A stretch of 39,104 nucleotides of DNA from Parageobacillus thermantarcticus (GCF_900111865.1 NZ_FOJS01000029.1:1-39104); one strand, 5' to 3'. Counted from the first letter of the stretch, positions 17,421 through 25,271 are shown. Notes: generated from the sequence alone by a model not told the origin. Numbers and translations are program-made.

Positions 17421-18167
17421 ATGCAAGCGATATTGTACGTCTGTCACGGCAGCCGCGTCGCAAAAGCGCGTGCGGAAGCGGCCGCCTTTGTGGAACGGTG
17501 CAAGGCGAATATCGATGTTCCCATTCAAGAACTTTGTTTTATCGAACTTGCCGAGCCCGATATTGCCGCTGGAATCGACATCTGCGTCCAAAAAGGCGCG
17601 ACTCGCATCGTTGTTCTGCCGATTCTTCTTTTATCAGCGGGTCATGCGAAACACGACATTCCCGAAGCAATCCGGCAAGCGGCGCAACGCTATCCACACG
17701 TAGAAATCGTGCTTGGAAAACCGTTTGGCGTGCACCAGACGATGATTGACATTGTTGCAGACCGGATCAAAGAACAGGCGGTACCGTTGGATCGTGAATC
17801 AATGATTCTCCTTATCGGACGCGGAAGCAGCGATCCGGATACGAAACGCGATATCGCCGCGATCGCAAGACTTCTTCAAGAAAAAACAAACGTCCCGCGC
17901 GTCGATACATGCTTTTTAGCCGCCATCCGCCCGACATTGGAAGACGGATTATATGAAGCGAATCGCTCTTCCTATAAAAAAATTTTCGTCGTTCCTTATT
18001 TATTATTTACCGGCATATTAATGAAAACGGTCGAAAAAAAGCTGCGCTCCCTTTCTTCAACAAACAAACAATGGATTTTATGTAATTATTTAGGATACCA
18101 CCCTCTTTTGGAAACCATCGTGAAAGAAAAAGCGAATAAATTGCTGCTTGTCAATGAGGGAGTCTGA
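17421..18167 (+). CDS. sirB: Sirohydrochlorin chelatase (ferrochelatase), SirB/CbiX type
   Basis: A 248-residue two-domain CbiX-fold protein that inserts Fe2+ into sirohydrochlorin. The metal-site His is in YVCHGSR (about 7-13), the second is likely in the SAGHAKHD loop (about 75-82), and the second domain starts with LLIGRGSSDPDT. It is equivalent to YlnE. In B. subtilis the operon continues with ylnF (sirC), but here it stops at this gene. Confidence 0.88.
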   Translation: MQAILYVCHGSRVAKARAEAAAFVERCKANIDVPIQELCFIELAEPDIAAGIDICVQKGATRIVVLPILLLSAGHAKHDIPEAIRQAAQRYPHVEIVLGKPFGVHQTMIDIVADRIKEQAVPLDRESMILLIGRGSSDPDTKRDIAAIARLLQEKTNVPRVDTCFLAAIRPTLEDGLYEANRSSYKKIFVVPYLLFTGILMKTVEKKLRSLSSTNKQWILCNYLGYHPLLETIVKEKANKLLLVNEGV

Positions 18168-18184
18168 CAATCAAAGACTCCCTC
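18156..18184 (+). terminator. Hairpin ending the sulfate operon
   Basis: GAGGGAGTC (18156-18164) and GACTCCCTC (18176-18184) form a perfect 9-bp stem overlapping the sirB stop. The T run after it is weak (GTATATATT). Confidence 0.6.
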
Positions 18185-18351
18185 GTATATATTAACATCC
18201 CTTCATCACCTTTCCATGTGATCACCAAAACTCAACACTTTCGCATCCATATAGAAATTCTCCGCTCACACACCTCACATTCCATATATGCAAACTATCC
18301 CTGCTATTATATGATAAAAATATAGAAAAAAGATGGCGAGGGGCGAATGAT

Positions 18352-18624
18352 ATGAAGCGGTTTCATCTAGTGATCGCCGGGCGCGTGCAAGGTGTAGGAT
18401 TCCGGTATTTTACGCAACATGAAGCGCTGAAACGGCAATTAACCGGCTGGGTCAGAAACAATGACGACGGGACAGTAGAACTCGAAATACAAGGAAACGA
18501 AGAAGCGATACGATTATTTATTGACACCATCCGCGAAGGAACATTGTTTGCAAAAGTAACGGATGTCTCTATACGAGAAATTCCGTGCGTTCAAAACGAA
18601 AAACAATTTCGCATTATGTACTAA
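18352..18624 (+). CDS. acyP: Acylphosphatase
   Basis: A 90-residue cytosolic enzyme hydrolysing acyl phosphates. The signature GRVQGVGFRYFTQHEA (about 10-25), with the phosphate-binding Arg, and the GWVRNNDDGTVELEIQG segment (about 33-49), with the catalytic Asn, are intact. GGCGAGGGG precedes the ATG. A single-gene unit converging on the arginase-fold gene. Confidence 0.93.
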   Translation: MKRFHLVIAGRVQGVGFRYFTQHEALKRQLTGWVRNNDDGTVELEIQGNEEAIRLFIDTIREGTLFAKVTDVSIREIPCVQNEKQFRIMY

Positions 18625-18648
18625 GGGGCTACCATACATAGCCCCTTT
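18623..18648. terminator. Bidirectional terminator
   Basis: AAGGGGCTA and TAGCCCCTT form a 9-bp stem between the convergent acylphosphatase and arginase-fold genes. Confidence 0.75.
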
Positions 18649-19424
18649 CATTGTGCGAGAAGCGGACGCATAGATGTATAATGCAGACACGTTTCCACAA
18701 TGCGACGATTCGCATATTCGTTTTTCCGATTGGCTTCGCGGCAAACCGGGTTGAACACATCGATGGAAGCTTGCGGATATTCGCCGCATACATCGACGCC
18801 TGCTACTTTTTTATAAAGTAATAAATGCCGCAGACAAGAAAGCAAAAACGAAAGCGGCATCGTCCCTTGATCCCAGTTCGTCACCGCATCATCGCGGCAA
18901 AGCACGTCTTTATCAATGCTAATATATACACAATGAGTAGGAATCATGGAAAAAAGCATGTTAGGAGAAATATCATAATGATCGCTTGGAAAGACCGTAA
19001 CGTTAGGAGATAAACGAAGATGTTGTGGCGAAGATGTTGGACCAATAATGACTGCCTTTTTTAAATAAGCGTGCTTTAGCGCATACGACACCCATGAACC
19101 GCAAGAGATAACGGGATCATCTCCTGTTCCAACATCGGTATGATGGTCAAATAAAACGAGCGTAAAAGGTTCCTTTATTTCTTGAATAAGCAAATAAGAG
19201 ACATAATGATAGTTTCCGTTTCCAATCAACACCACTCCCCTTTGTTTGCGAAGGCGTATACGTCTTTCAATCTCACGCAATGATTCTTGCTCGCAATACA
19301 AGTTTGTATGGGACAAATCGGTAAAATCAATCCATTCATGCGGAAACTGAAAAAGCTGCTTTTGCAAAGCATACGTATTGTCAAAGTTGAAAAACGTCAC
19401 ACCGTTTCCTTGAAAACTCATCAA
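18648..19424 (-). CDS. Arginase/ureohydrolase-fold protein of unknown substrate
   Basis: A 258-residue protein with the manganese ligands of the ureohydrolase fold all in place: His in GNGNYHYVS (about 72-80; the usual GGDHS is altered), Asp-His-Asp in FDHHTDVG (about 92-99) and Asp-Asp in SIDKDVL (about 176-182). The family contains arginase, agmatinase, formiminoglutamase and less characterised members. It stands alone, away from any arginine or polyamine gene, and the altered first metal motif argues against a canonical arginase. The start at 19424 follows AAAGAGGTG. Confidence 0.7.
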   Translation of the reverse strand: MMSFQGNGVTFFNFDNTYALQKQLFQFPHEWIDFTDLSHTNLYCEQESLREIERRIRLRKQRGVVLIGNGNYHYVSYLLIQEIKEPFTLVLFDHHTDVGTGDDPVISCGSWVSYALKHAYLKKAVIIGPTSSPQHLRLSPNVTVFPSDHYDISPNMLFSMIPTHCVYISIDKDVLCRDDAVTNWDQGTMPLSFLLSCLRHLLLYKKVAGVDVCGEYPQASIDVFNPVCREANRKNEYANRRIVETCLHYTSMRPLLAQ

Positions 19425-19585
19425 ATAACACCTCTTTTTCGCTTTGGTGCAAATTCAGCTTGATGAGTCTCAGATGCCTTCCTTCTTTTTTATTATAATC
19501 TAACATTTCGATAAACGAAATATTTCCGCTTTTTTGCTTGTTTCATGTAAAATAGTAGAAAATGAATAATTCAGGAGGGATTCGC

Positions 19586-19930
19586 TTGCAGCCGATCGAT
19601 GTTTGCGAAGTGCAAGCAGCGTTAAACCGCTTTGCCAATCAAGACGTATATATTCATCTCGAAACGACAAATGGAGCATATGCTTCCCATCATAACGAAG
19701 GATTTTTTTCTGCTGGGGCTTATATCCGCAACGGTCTCATTCGCTTCCACCGCGGAAAGATCACCGGAAACAGGCCGTATCGCGTCGGTTTAAAACTTGA
19801 TTTCGGCTGGGTGTACGCAGAAGGGCTAACCGACTGGGAGATGACGGAAAAAGGGCAATTGCTATTGGCCGGACACGATAATGAAGGAAGGCTGGCCGTT
19901 GCGCTTCAATTAAGCCACGAGCCATTTTAA
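19586..19930 (+). CDS. yojF: DUF1806 family protein YojF
   Basis: A 114-residue protein of the DUF1806/YojF family, predicted beta-rich, beginning (M)QPIDVCEVQAALNRFANQD. TTG at 19586 is chosen because TCAGGAGGGATTCGC sits ideally before it; an ATG at 19562 would place the ribosome-binding site inside the gene. In B. subtilis yojF also precedes the bacillithiol deacetylase gene, so an accessory role in that pathway is likely but unproven. Confidence 0.8.
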   Translation: MQPIDVCEVQAALNRFANQDVYIHLETTNGAYASHHNEGFFSAGAYIRNGLIRFHRGKITGNRPYRVGLKLDFGWVYAEGLTDWEMTEKGQLLLAGHDNEGRLAVALQLSHEPF

Positions 19931-19946
19931 CAAAGGAGGAATTTTC

Positions 19947-20600
19947 ATGGAAAGGCATATATTAGTTGTATTCCCCCATCCTGATGATGAAGCGTTCGGG
20001 GTGTCCGGAACGTTAGCGCAGCACGCCGAAAACGGCACACCGATCACATACGCCTGTTTAACGCTCGGGGAAATGGGACGAAATATGGGAGTGCCCCCGT
20101 TTGCGAACCGAGAAACGCTTCCTCTCATTCGTAAAAAAGAACTCGAAGAAGCGTGCAAAGCAATCGGCATCGGCGATTTGCGCTTGCTTGGCTACCGGGA
20201 TAAAACGGTAGAATTTGAGGACGAAGAGTTGCTAGCCGACCGGATTGGAGAAATTATTGCGGAAATAAATCCGTCGCTCGTCATTACGTTTTACCCCGGC
20301 TACAGCGTTCACCCGGATCATGACGCGTGCGGTGCCGCCGTTATTCGCGCCCTCAAGCGCCTCCCAAAAGACAAGCGCCCGACCGTTCACTGCGTCGCGT
20401 TTTCCAAAAACTGTGAACAAGATTTAGGAAAACCCGATGTCATCCGCGACGTCAGCGCAGTTATCGACAAAAAACTCGCCGCGATCCAAGCGCATCGCTC
20501 GCAAACGGAAGGATTGATGAAAGCAGCTGCCAAGCGGGGCGGCGATGCTCTAGAATGGTTGAAAACAGAGCTATTTTGGACGTATAAATGGGAGGATTGA
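19947..20600 (+). CDS. bshB2: Bacillithiol biosynthesis deacetylase
   Basis: A 217-residue LmbE/PIG-L-fold zinc deacetylase removing acetyl from GlcNAc-malate in bacillithiol synthesis. The zinc motif HPDDEAF (about 11-17) and the distal HPDHDACG (about 115-122) are present. It follows yojF by 16 bp with AAAGGAGGA between. It is called BshB2 rather than BshB1 because of the yojF partner. Confidence 0.88.
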   Translation: MERHILVVFPHPDDEAFGVSGTLAQHAENGTPITYACLTLGEMGRNMGVPPFANRETLPLIRKKELEEACKAIGIGDLRLLGYRDKTVEFEDEELLADRIGEIIAEINPSLVITFYPGYSVHPDHDACGAAVIRALKRLPKDKRPTVHCVAFSKNCEQDLGKPDVIRDVSAVIDKKLAAIQAHRSQTEGLMKAAAKRGGDALEWLKTELFWTYKWED

Positions 20601-20606
20601 AAAGAA

Positions 20607-20745
20607 AAAAGCAGGTCGTCTTTATTGAAGCAGGAATCAAGTCCGCGAAATTGTGTAAAAATTTTACCCACAATCCAAATTTACTGTACTGGTAATGGAA
20701 ATTTTACACAATCATTTGGACTTGGCCTGAAGCAGGCCTGCTTTT
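20607..20745 (+). terminator. bshB2 terminator split by the miniature element
   Basis: AAAAGCAGG (20608-20616) and CCTGCTTTT (20735-20743) would make the stem of an intrinsic terminator with a short loop if the 93-bp element and one duplication copy were absent. With the insertion the loop is over 100 nt but itself folds through the inverted repeats, so function may survive. Confidence 0.55.
20635..20727. repeat. 93-bp IS256-like miniature inverted-repeat element
   Basis: Terminal repeats: AATCAAGTCC then ATTGTGTAAAA on the left, and TTTTACACAATCATTTGGAC followed by TTGGCC on the right. The exact 9-bp duplication TGAAGCAGG (20626-20634 and 20728-20736) flanks it, so it moved as a unit. The ends resemble IS256-family terminal repeats (an AAGTCC block, then ATTGTGTAAAA). 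No coding capacity. Removing it restores a terminator stem (AAAAGCAGG with CCTGCTTTT) after bshB2. Confidence 0.85.
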
Positions 20746-20758
20746 ATCCCATCCAACA

Positions 20759-21406
20759 TTAAAATTCACGTTTTCTGTAAAACTGTAACGAAAGCAAAAA
20801 GGAAATCGTCAATAATAAAATCATCACCGCTATAACGATTACCATCACTTCAACTTTAGAAAGATGATAAAGATAATGAACCACATTTTGAATAAACGGA
20901 TGATTAGCTTGTTCAAAAAATTTTGGAACAAGCGCAAATGTGCCAAAAAATAAAGCAAAACTCACCAATCTAGAGTGAATAAATCCAACTTTAAAAAGTA
21001 CCGGAAAGTAAATGCTGTTAATAAAAATGACAGCACATAACGCAACTATTATACTTTCGAGTGAAACACTGTGAACTTGAACGGAAGGATTTATCATTTG
21101 CAGTATATACGCAATCACCAGGTAATACGCAATAGCAATGACGGTAAAAACAAATATAGAACAATATCTTGCCATGACAACAGTTCGCCGTGTTAAAGGA
21201 AAACTATTTAACAAAATATCAGCTTTGTTTTTATCGTCATGCGCACATGCTGATAGTATTAGCATGTAATTCACCGCAATAATACTAATAAGAAAAACGA
21301 CTGCGCTATCTTGTTTTAGAAATATCATCATCACTATGATATAAATGGCGGCAAATAAAAGTGTTTTCTTAAGAAGCAGTATATCTTTCAATATAAGCTG
21401 AAACAT
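20759..21406 (-). CDS. ABC transporter permease
   Basis: A 215-residue membrane protein with six hydrophobic segments (about 15-30, 34-55, 85-110, 120-140, 148-165, 185-208). The arrangement is that of small ABC-2 type permeases found with YtrA-type regulators. It starts 2 bp after the ATPase gene stop, so the two are co-translated. The substrate is unknown; such operons respond to envelope stress or cell-wall antibiotics in bacilli. Confidence 0.75.
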   Translation of the reverse strand: MFQLILKDILLLKKTLLFAAIYIIVMMIFLKQDSAVVFLISIIAVNYMLILSACAHDDKNKADILLNSFPLTRRTVVMARYCSIFVFTVIAIAYYLVIAYILQMINPSVQVHSVSLESIIVALCAVIFINSIYFPVLFKVGFIHSRLVSFALFFGTFALVPKFFEQANHPFIQNVVHYLYHLSKVEVMVIVIAVMILLLTISFLLSLQFYRKREF

Positions 21407-21408
21407 TG

Positions 21409-22266
21409 TTACATCCCCCTTTGAAAATACACGATAATATCTTCCAGAGAAGGCTTATCCACAATAATTTTGTCTCCTAATATTCTTTTTATTTTTTGCT
21501 TATCTTTCGTTAACGCCTCAAATCCAAATTGATTTTCTTTAACGCTAATGAAAAGCGGCTGTATACTACTATGTAATAGTTCCTTTGGCCCTTTAACAAG
21601 CCCGTAGTTTTCAAATATTTCGTCTTTTGTACAAGAAAATATAATGTCTCCATCATTGATAAATGTGATGTAATCCGCGATCTTATCTAAATCGGAAGTA
21701 ATATGCGTAGAAAAAAACACGCCCCTGTTTTCGTCTTGTATAAATGAAGATAGTATATCAAGTAGTTCGCTTCGAATAATTGGATCAAGCCCTGAAGTTG
21801 GTTCATCCATTATCAATAATTCAGCATGATGAGACAGTGCGATTGCAAGTGAAAGTTTCATTTTCATTCCTTTCGATAAATGTTTAATTTTCTTTTTTAA
21901 AGGTAATGAAAACTCTTTTATATACTTATAAAACAACTTGTCATCCCAATTTCTATAGAAAGGCGCGACCACTCTTTTCACTTCGGATATGGTTAGTTCA
22001 TCATAAAAATAGTTTTCGTCAAAGACAAATCCGATCCGTTCTTTTATTTCTTTCTCATATCTCACATTATCCAAGCCAAAAACTTTAATTTCTCCCTCAT
22101 CTTTATGAATAAGGTTCATAATAAGCTTAATCGTTGTGCTTTTTCCCGCCCCATTTGGACCAATAAACCCCATAATATATCCTTTTTCGAGAACAAAACT
22201 AATATTTTTTAATGAAAAACCTTCGAACTCTTTTCGCAAATTTCTGACTTCTAAAATAGGTGCCAT
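21409..22266 (-). CDS. ABC transporter ATP-binding protein
   Basis: Cytosolic ATPase of 285 residues. Walker A GPNGAGKST (about 39-47), signature LSKGMKMKLSLA (about 133-144; the LSGGQ motif reads LSKGM, common in ABC-2 exporters), Walker B LLIMDEP and the switch His in STHITSD. ATG at 22266 with GAGGAGGGATAAT is preferred over an upstream start at 22281, which lies inside the gntR frame. Pairs with the permease at 20759. Confidence 0.85.
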   Translation of the reverse strand: MAPILEVRNLRKEFEGFSLKNISFVLEKGYIMGFIGPNGAGKSTTIKLIMNLIHKDEGEIKVFGLDNVRYEKEIKERIGFVFDENYFYDELTISEVKRVVAPFYRNWDDKLFYKYIKEFSLPLKKKIKHLSKGMKMKLSLAIALSHHAELLIMDEPTSGLDPIIRSELLDILSSFIQDENRGVFFSTHITSDLDKIADYITFINDGDIIFSCTKDEIFENYGLVKGPKELLHSSIQPLFISVKENQFGFEALTKDKQKIKRILGDKIIVDKPSLEDIIVYFQRGM

Positions 22267-22267
22267 A

Positions 22268-22642
22268 TTATCCCTCCTCATAAATGACTTTCAATATTTC
22301 CTGCATCTCTTCCAATGTCAAGTTAATCGATTTTCCCGCTTCGACTGCTTCTGTTAACTTTTCCTCGATCATCTTTAGCTGATTTTCTTTCAATAATTCT
22401 TTGTTTTGCGCCGCTACATATGTTCCTTTTCCTTGCACCGTAACAATATAGCCTTCATTTTCTAATTCTTGGTATGCCCTTTTCGTTGTAATCACGCTTA
22501 TTTGCAGTTCTTTTGCCAAAGTTCTTATAGACGGCAGCATTTCATTTTCCGCCAACTCTCCCTTTATAATCAAGTTTTTTATCTGTTTGACAATTTGTTG
22601 ATAAATTGGTTCATCTGATGAGTTAGATATAATAATATTCAT
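22268..22642 (-). CDS. GntR-family repressor, YtrA type
   Basis: A 124-residue regulator: winged-helix DNA-binding domain (PIYQQIVKQIKNLIIKGELA through SVITTKRAYQELENEGYIVT) with only a short C-terminal helical tail, as in the YtrA subfamily. ATG at 22642 is preferred; a GTG at 22651 is also in frame. It is the first gene of an operon with an ABC ATPase and permease, and its own promoter lies within a large palindrome, which indicates autorepression. The inducer is unknown. Confidence 0.85.
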   Translation of the reverse strand: MNIIISNSSDEPIYQQIVKQIKNLIIKGELAENEMLPSIRTLAKELQISVITTKRAYQELENEGYIVTVQGKGTYVAAQNKELLKENQLKMIEEKLTEAVEAGKSINLTLEEMQEILKVIYEEG

Positions 22643-22669
22643 TGTTATCACTCATTTCTTCTAAATAAA

Positions 22670-22714
22670 AACAAGCAATACTGTATATATACAGTATATA
22701 CAGTATTGCTTGTT
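22670..22714. promoter_or_regulatory. 45-bp palindrome: likely operator of the GntR-ABC operon
   Basis: Perfect 18-bp arms (22670-22687 and 22697-22714) flank a 9-bp centre. The perfect dyad ACTGTATATATACAGT lies inside, and a further TATACAGTATT half gives overlapping copies. The palindrome covers the spacer and -10 of the gntR promoter. On the minus strand it is followed by TTTTTATTT, so it can also end sirC transcription. Confidence 0.8.
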
Positions 22715-22721
22715 ATGTCAA
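22693..22721 (-). promoter_or_regulatory. Sigma-A promoter of the GntR-ABC operon
   Basis: Minus-strand TTGACA (22721-22716), exactly 17 bp, then TATACT (22698-22693). The whole spacer and the -10 lie in the palindrome. Confidence 0.8.
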
Positions 22722-22733
22722 TTTTGATATTTT

Positions 22734-23348
22734 CTATTCATCTATTTCCTTAAGCAAATGTTGTAAATTCTCCTTCCAATTCCCCTTTTTTTGAAATGAT
22801 TCCTCAGCAATTGTTTTGAACAATTTTTTCCTTTTCTGTTCATCGTCGACGTTCCGTAAAATCCATTGCCGACATTCGTAAAGAAAATCGATATACCGCC
22901 CGTAGTCGTCATCGTACAGTTCCGCAAGCTGGCGGCGGATTTGCTGCGCGACAGTCGGGCTTGCGCCGCCTGTCGAAACAGCGATCGTCAGCCTGCCGCG
23001 CCTTATGACCGCAGGGACATGAAAATTGGACCGCTCTGGGTCATCGGCAATGTTGATTAGCTGATAAGGCTTCGCCGCTTTCGCCACCGCTTCGTTCACA
23101 GACCGATTATTCGTTGCAGCAATCACGATCCACGCATCTTCCAAATCATCAGGAGAAAATGTTTTTTTTCGCCAAACGAGTTTACCGGCTGCCGCTAATT
23201 GTTGAATCCCCGCTGTAGCCGCCGGAGCCACGACCGTAATTTTTCCTTCCGCTTCTAGCAAGCCATGAATTTTTCGTTCCGCCACCTTTCCGCCGCCGAT
23301 GACGACGGCGTGTTGGTTTGCAATATTTAGCATAACCGGATATCCCAT
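22734..23348 (-). CDS. sirC: Precorrin-2 dehydrogenase (siroheme synthase N-domain)
   Basis: A 204-residue NAD-dependent enzyme oxidising precorrin-2 to sirohydrochlorin. The nucleotide-binding VVIGGGKVAERK (about 15-26), the IVIAATNN motif and the NFHVPAVIRRGRLTIAVSTGGASP segment match Met8/SirC proteins. ATG at 23348 with AAAGGGGAAATTCGC is preferred over 23390. It is the B. subtilis ylnF counterpart, but is detached from the sulfate operon and on the opposite strand. Confidence 0.87.
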   Translation of the reverse strand: MGYPVMLNIANQHAVVIGGGKVAERKIHGLLEAEGKITVVAPAATAGIQQLAAAGKLVWRKKTFSPDDLEDAWIVIAATNNRSVNEAVAKAAKPYQLINIADDPERSNFHVPAVIRRGRLTIAVSTGGASPTVAQQIRRQLAELYDDDYGRYIDFLYECRQWILRNVDDEQKRKKLFKTIAEESFQKKGNWKENLQHLLKEIDE

Positions 23349-23364
23349 GCGAATTTCCCCTTTA

Positions 23365-23398
23365 TAAAAAACGGCCGTGCAGAAATCCACGGCCTTTT
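23365..23398 (-). terminator. Intrinsic terminator directly upstream of sirC
   Basis: GGCCGTG (23373-23379) and CACGGCC (23388-23394) with an 8-nt loop. On the minus strand GTTTTTTAT follows, and the sirC ribosome-binding site begins within 10 nt. It was probably the terminator of the gene now ending at 27207, before the island inserted between them. Confidence 0.7.
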
Positions 23399-23408
23399 TC
23401 TTCGTTAT

Positions 23409-23416
23409 ATTATATT
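23409..23416. repeat. Left copy of the 8-bp target duplication
   Basis: ATTATATT immediately outside the ACCCGTAGTGCTAG end. The same octamer stands at 27195-27202 immediately outside the opposite end. Confidence 0.8.
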
Positions 23417-23713
23417 ACCCGTAGTGCTAGTTGAGTCTTTACACTCAACTAGCCCAAGAACAACAAGGAAATAGGCTGGCAATATGCCATCTAGTGCCGT
23501 TTCAAATCCTGAAACCGAGTTGGCGCGGATTCCTGTAGTCCGATATTGGTCAACAAGAACAGAAAAGACCGTTTCGATCACTTTGCATTTTCGCCTCATC
23601 CATTGTTTCCATGCTTTGGATTGGTTGGTTTTTGGATTTTTCCGAACAGGTAACCAAAAGGCAACTCGTACTCTTCGTATAGCTTCTTTTGCAGCGCTTG
23701 GCGCACCACGGGT
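23417..23713 (-). pseudogene. Left insertion-sequence remnant with 3' part of a transposase gene
   Basis: Contains the C-terminal part of a DDE-type transposase: AFWLPVRKNPKTNQSKAW, then RKCKVIETVFSVLVDQYR with the last catalytic Glu, then IRANSVSGFETALDGILPAY. It has an outer end at 23417 and an inner ACCACGGGT (23705-23713) that matches the inverted end, so it may be an internally deleted copy of about 297 bp. The family looks IS982-like, but I cannot fix it from this fragment. Confidence 0.7.
23423..23646. repeat. 224-bp direct repeat, left copy
   Basis: Identical by eye to 26817-27040, same orientation, period 3394 bp. Homologous exchange between the copies would excise one repeat plus all the cargo as a circle. 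Confidence 0.88.
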
Positions 23714-23740
23714 ATATATAAAAAAGATGTGTGAAATCAA

Positions 23741-24349
23741 TTACTTCATATTTTTTTCATATATAACCGCATTACTACTTGATAAGCCTATTATAGAATC
23801 TACCTTAGCTTCTCCACCTATCCTCACTTCTGTAAATGTTTTCTGATCTTTATTTAAAATAATAGCAGATGTCTTTTTATCTGAATAATTAATATAAATA
23901 TTAGCAATATTTTTATCATTTATAAAACCAGAAGAAATAAAAATTCTTTGTGAAATATTTCCCGGTTTTGTTCCTATATAATGAAACACGCTTAACTTTT
24001 CAGATGAGATTTTTGTATATTCAATATCCACAAATTCATATTTCTGTTTACCTATTTCATTTGCAATAAAAACCCCATGATATTTTTCTTTTCCTTTATT
24101 CATCAAAAAAGTTGCTATTACTAAATCAGAGTCTTTATTAATTTCTTCAATTTCAACTTTTTCTATTTTTGAGGCCTCTTTATCAACCTTCTGGATTGAA
24201 CTTACAAGTAATTCCTCCAGCGAATCATCTATAAGTTCATGATCTTTGATAGTAAATGAATACGAATTACTTTCATTTAAATTAGTGCAAGCAGATATGA
24301 TACATACTAAAAAAAAAGAAAATAAAGATATACGTTTAAAGTTCTTCAT
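23741..24349 (-). CDS. Lipoprotein of unknown function (island cargo)
   Basis: A 202-residue predicted lipoprotein: MKNFKRISLFSFFLVCIISA then Cys21 (lipobox ISAC). The mature part is rich in charged residues and predicted beta strands (YKFEVDIEYTK-like segments). No family recognised. AGAGGGAAAATA precedes the ATG, 19 bp after the protease stop, so it is the last gene of the cargo operon. Beside a secreted protease and a secreted beta-rich protein it could serve as a self-protection factor or chaperone; that is inference. The codon use is markedly AT-rich. Confidence 0.75.
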   Translation of the reverse strand: MKNFKRISLFSFFLVCIISACTNLNESNSYSFTIKDHELIDDSLEELLVSSIQKVDKEASKIEKVEIEEINKDSDLVIATFLMNKGKEKYHGVFIANEIGKQKYEFVDIEYTKISSEKLSVFHYIGTKPGNISQRIFISSGFINDKNIANIYINYSDKKTSAIILNKDQKTFTEVRIGGEAKVDSIIGLSSSNAVIYEKNMK

Positions 24350-24368
24350 TATTTTCCCTCTTTCGAGT

Positions 24369-25271
24369 TTATTTTAAGCATAAGTTTAATGTTTTTTCAT
24401 AATTAACTAGATAAATCTCTCTTGTTTTATTTTGCCAACTTCCAGTGTACACTGAAGCCCCCTTTTTAAGCATATTTTCAATATCTTCTAATCCATAATG
24501 TGGACATTTCATTTTTAAAATAATTATAAGTGATGTAACTATTGGAGTTGAAAATGAAGTTCCTGTAAATCTCTCAACATCAGTAAATTTTTCTCCAATG
24601 GAAAAAATATTTTCGCCTGGAGCCCAAATATCAACTCGGTCATTAACTGTACTTTCAGAAAGAATATCATTTGATGAATTTGTTGCACCAACTGATATAA
24701 CACCTGGTATTTCAAAAGACGCAGGATAGTAATATGTATCATCCCCACTATTTCCTGAAGATGCTACAATAATAATACCTTTATCAGTTGCTTCTTTTAC
24801 TACACCATATAAATTTTCATCATAAATTGGTGTTGCTAAACTAATATTAATAATATCTACTTTCAATTCAATAAACCTCTTTATGGCTTTAGTTAATGAG
24901 TAAACATTTAAATTCTTAGAATTAATATCATATATGTATAATGGAAAACCCGGTATAATACCTGAAAAATCGTTAAAATTAGTCTTTTTTGCTCCTATTA
25001 TTCCTGAAACAGCATTTCCGTGTTTGCCTCTATAATTCACATTTTTTTTATTTACTGGGATTAATGTCAAGCTAGGATTATTTAAATCGAACCCAGTATC
25101 TATAACTCCTACTTTTACTTGATTAATACTATTTATATTCGTAATATTAGTCTTTATATTTAATAAATCATAAAAATTATAATTATATTGAATTTTTTTG
25201 TTTATTAAATTATATTTGGCACTTCCTTGAAGAAACAAAATTATTAGTAGAGTTAATAATAATTTTCTGAT
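24369..25271 (-). CDS. Subtilisin-like serine protease (island cargo)
   Basis: S8-family protease with the complete catalytic set: Asp in VGVIDTGFD, His in GKHGNAVSGIIGA, oxyanion Asn in VASSGNSGD and Ser in GTSFSTPIV. From the TTG at 25238 the frame is 289 residues and lacks a signal peptide. The open frame extends further upstream, and RKLLLTLLIILFLQGSA there is a clear signal peptide, preceded by AAGGGGGGG. The only in-frame candidate start near that site is ATC at 25271, so I annotate from there. It has almost no propeptide. Likely secreted and acting on the co-encoded 343-residue protein, by inference. Confidence 0.8.
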   Translation of the reverse strand: MRKLLLTLLIILFLQGSAKYNLINKKIQYNYNFYDLLNIKTNITNINSINQVKVGVIDTGFDLNNPSLTLIPVNKKNVNYRGKHGNAVSGIIGAKKTNFNDFSGIIPGFPLYIYDINSKNLNVYSLTKAIKRFIELKVDIINISLATPIYDENLYGVVKEATDKGIIIVASSGNSGDDTYYYPASFEIPGVISVGATNSSNDILSESTVNDRVDIWAPGENIFSIGEKFTDVERFTGTSFSTPIVTSLIIILKMKCPHYGLEDIENMLKKGASVYTGSWQNKTREIYLVNYEKTLNLCLK

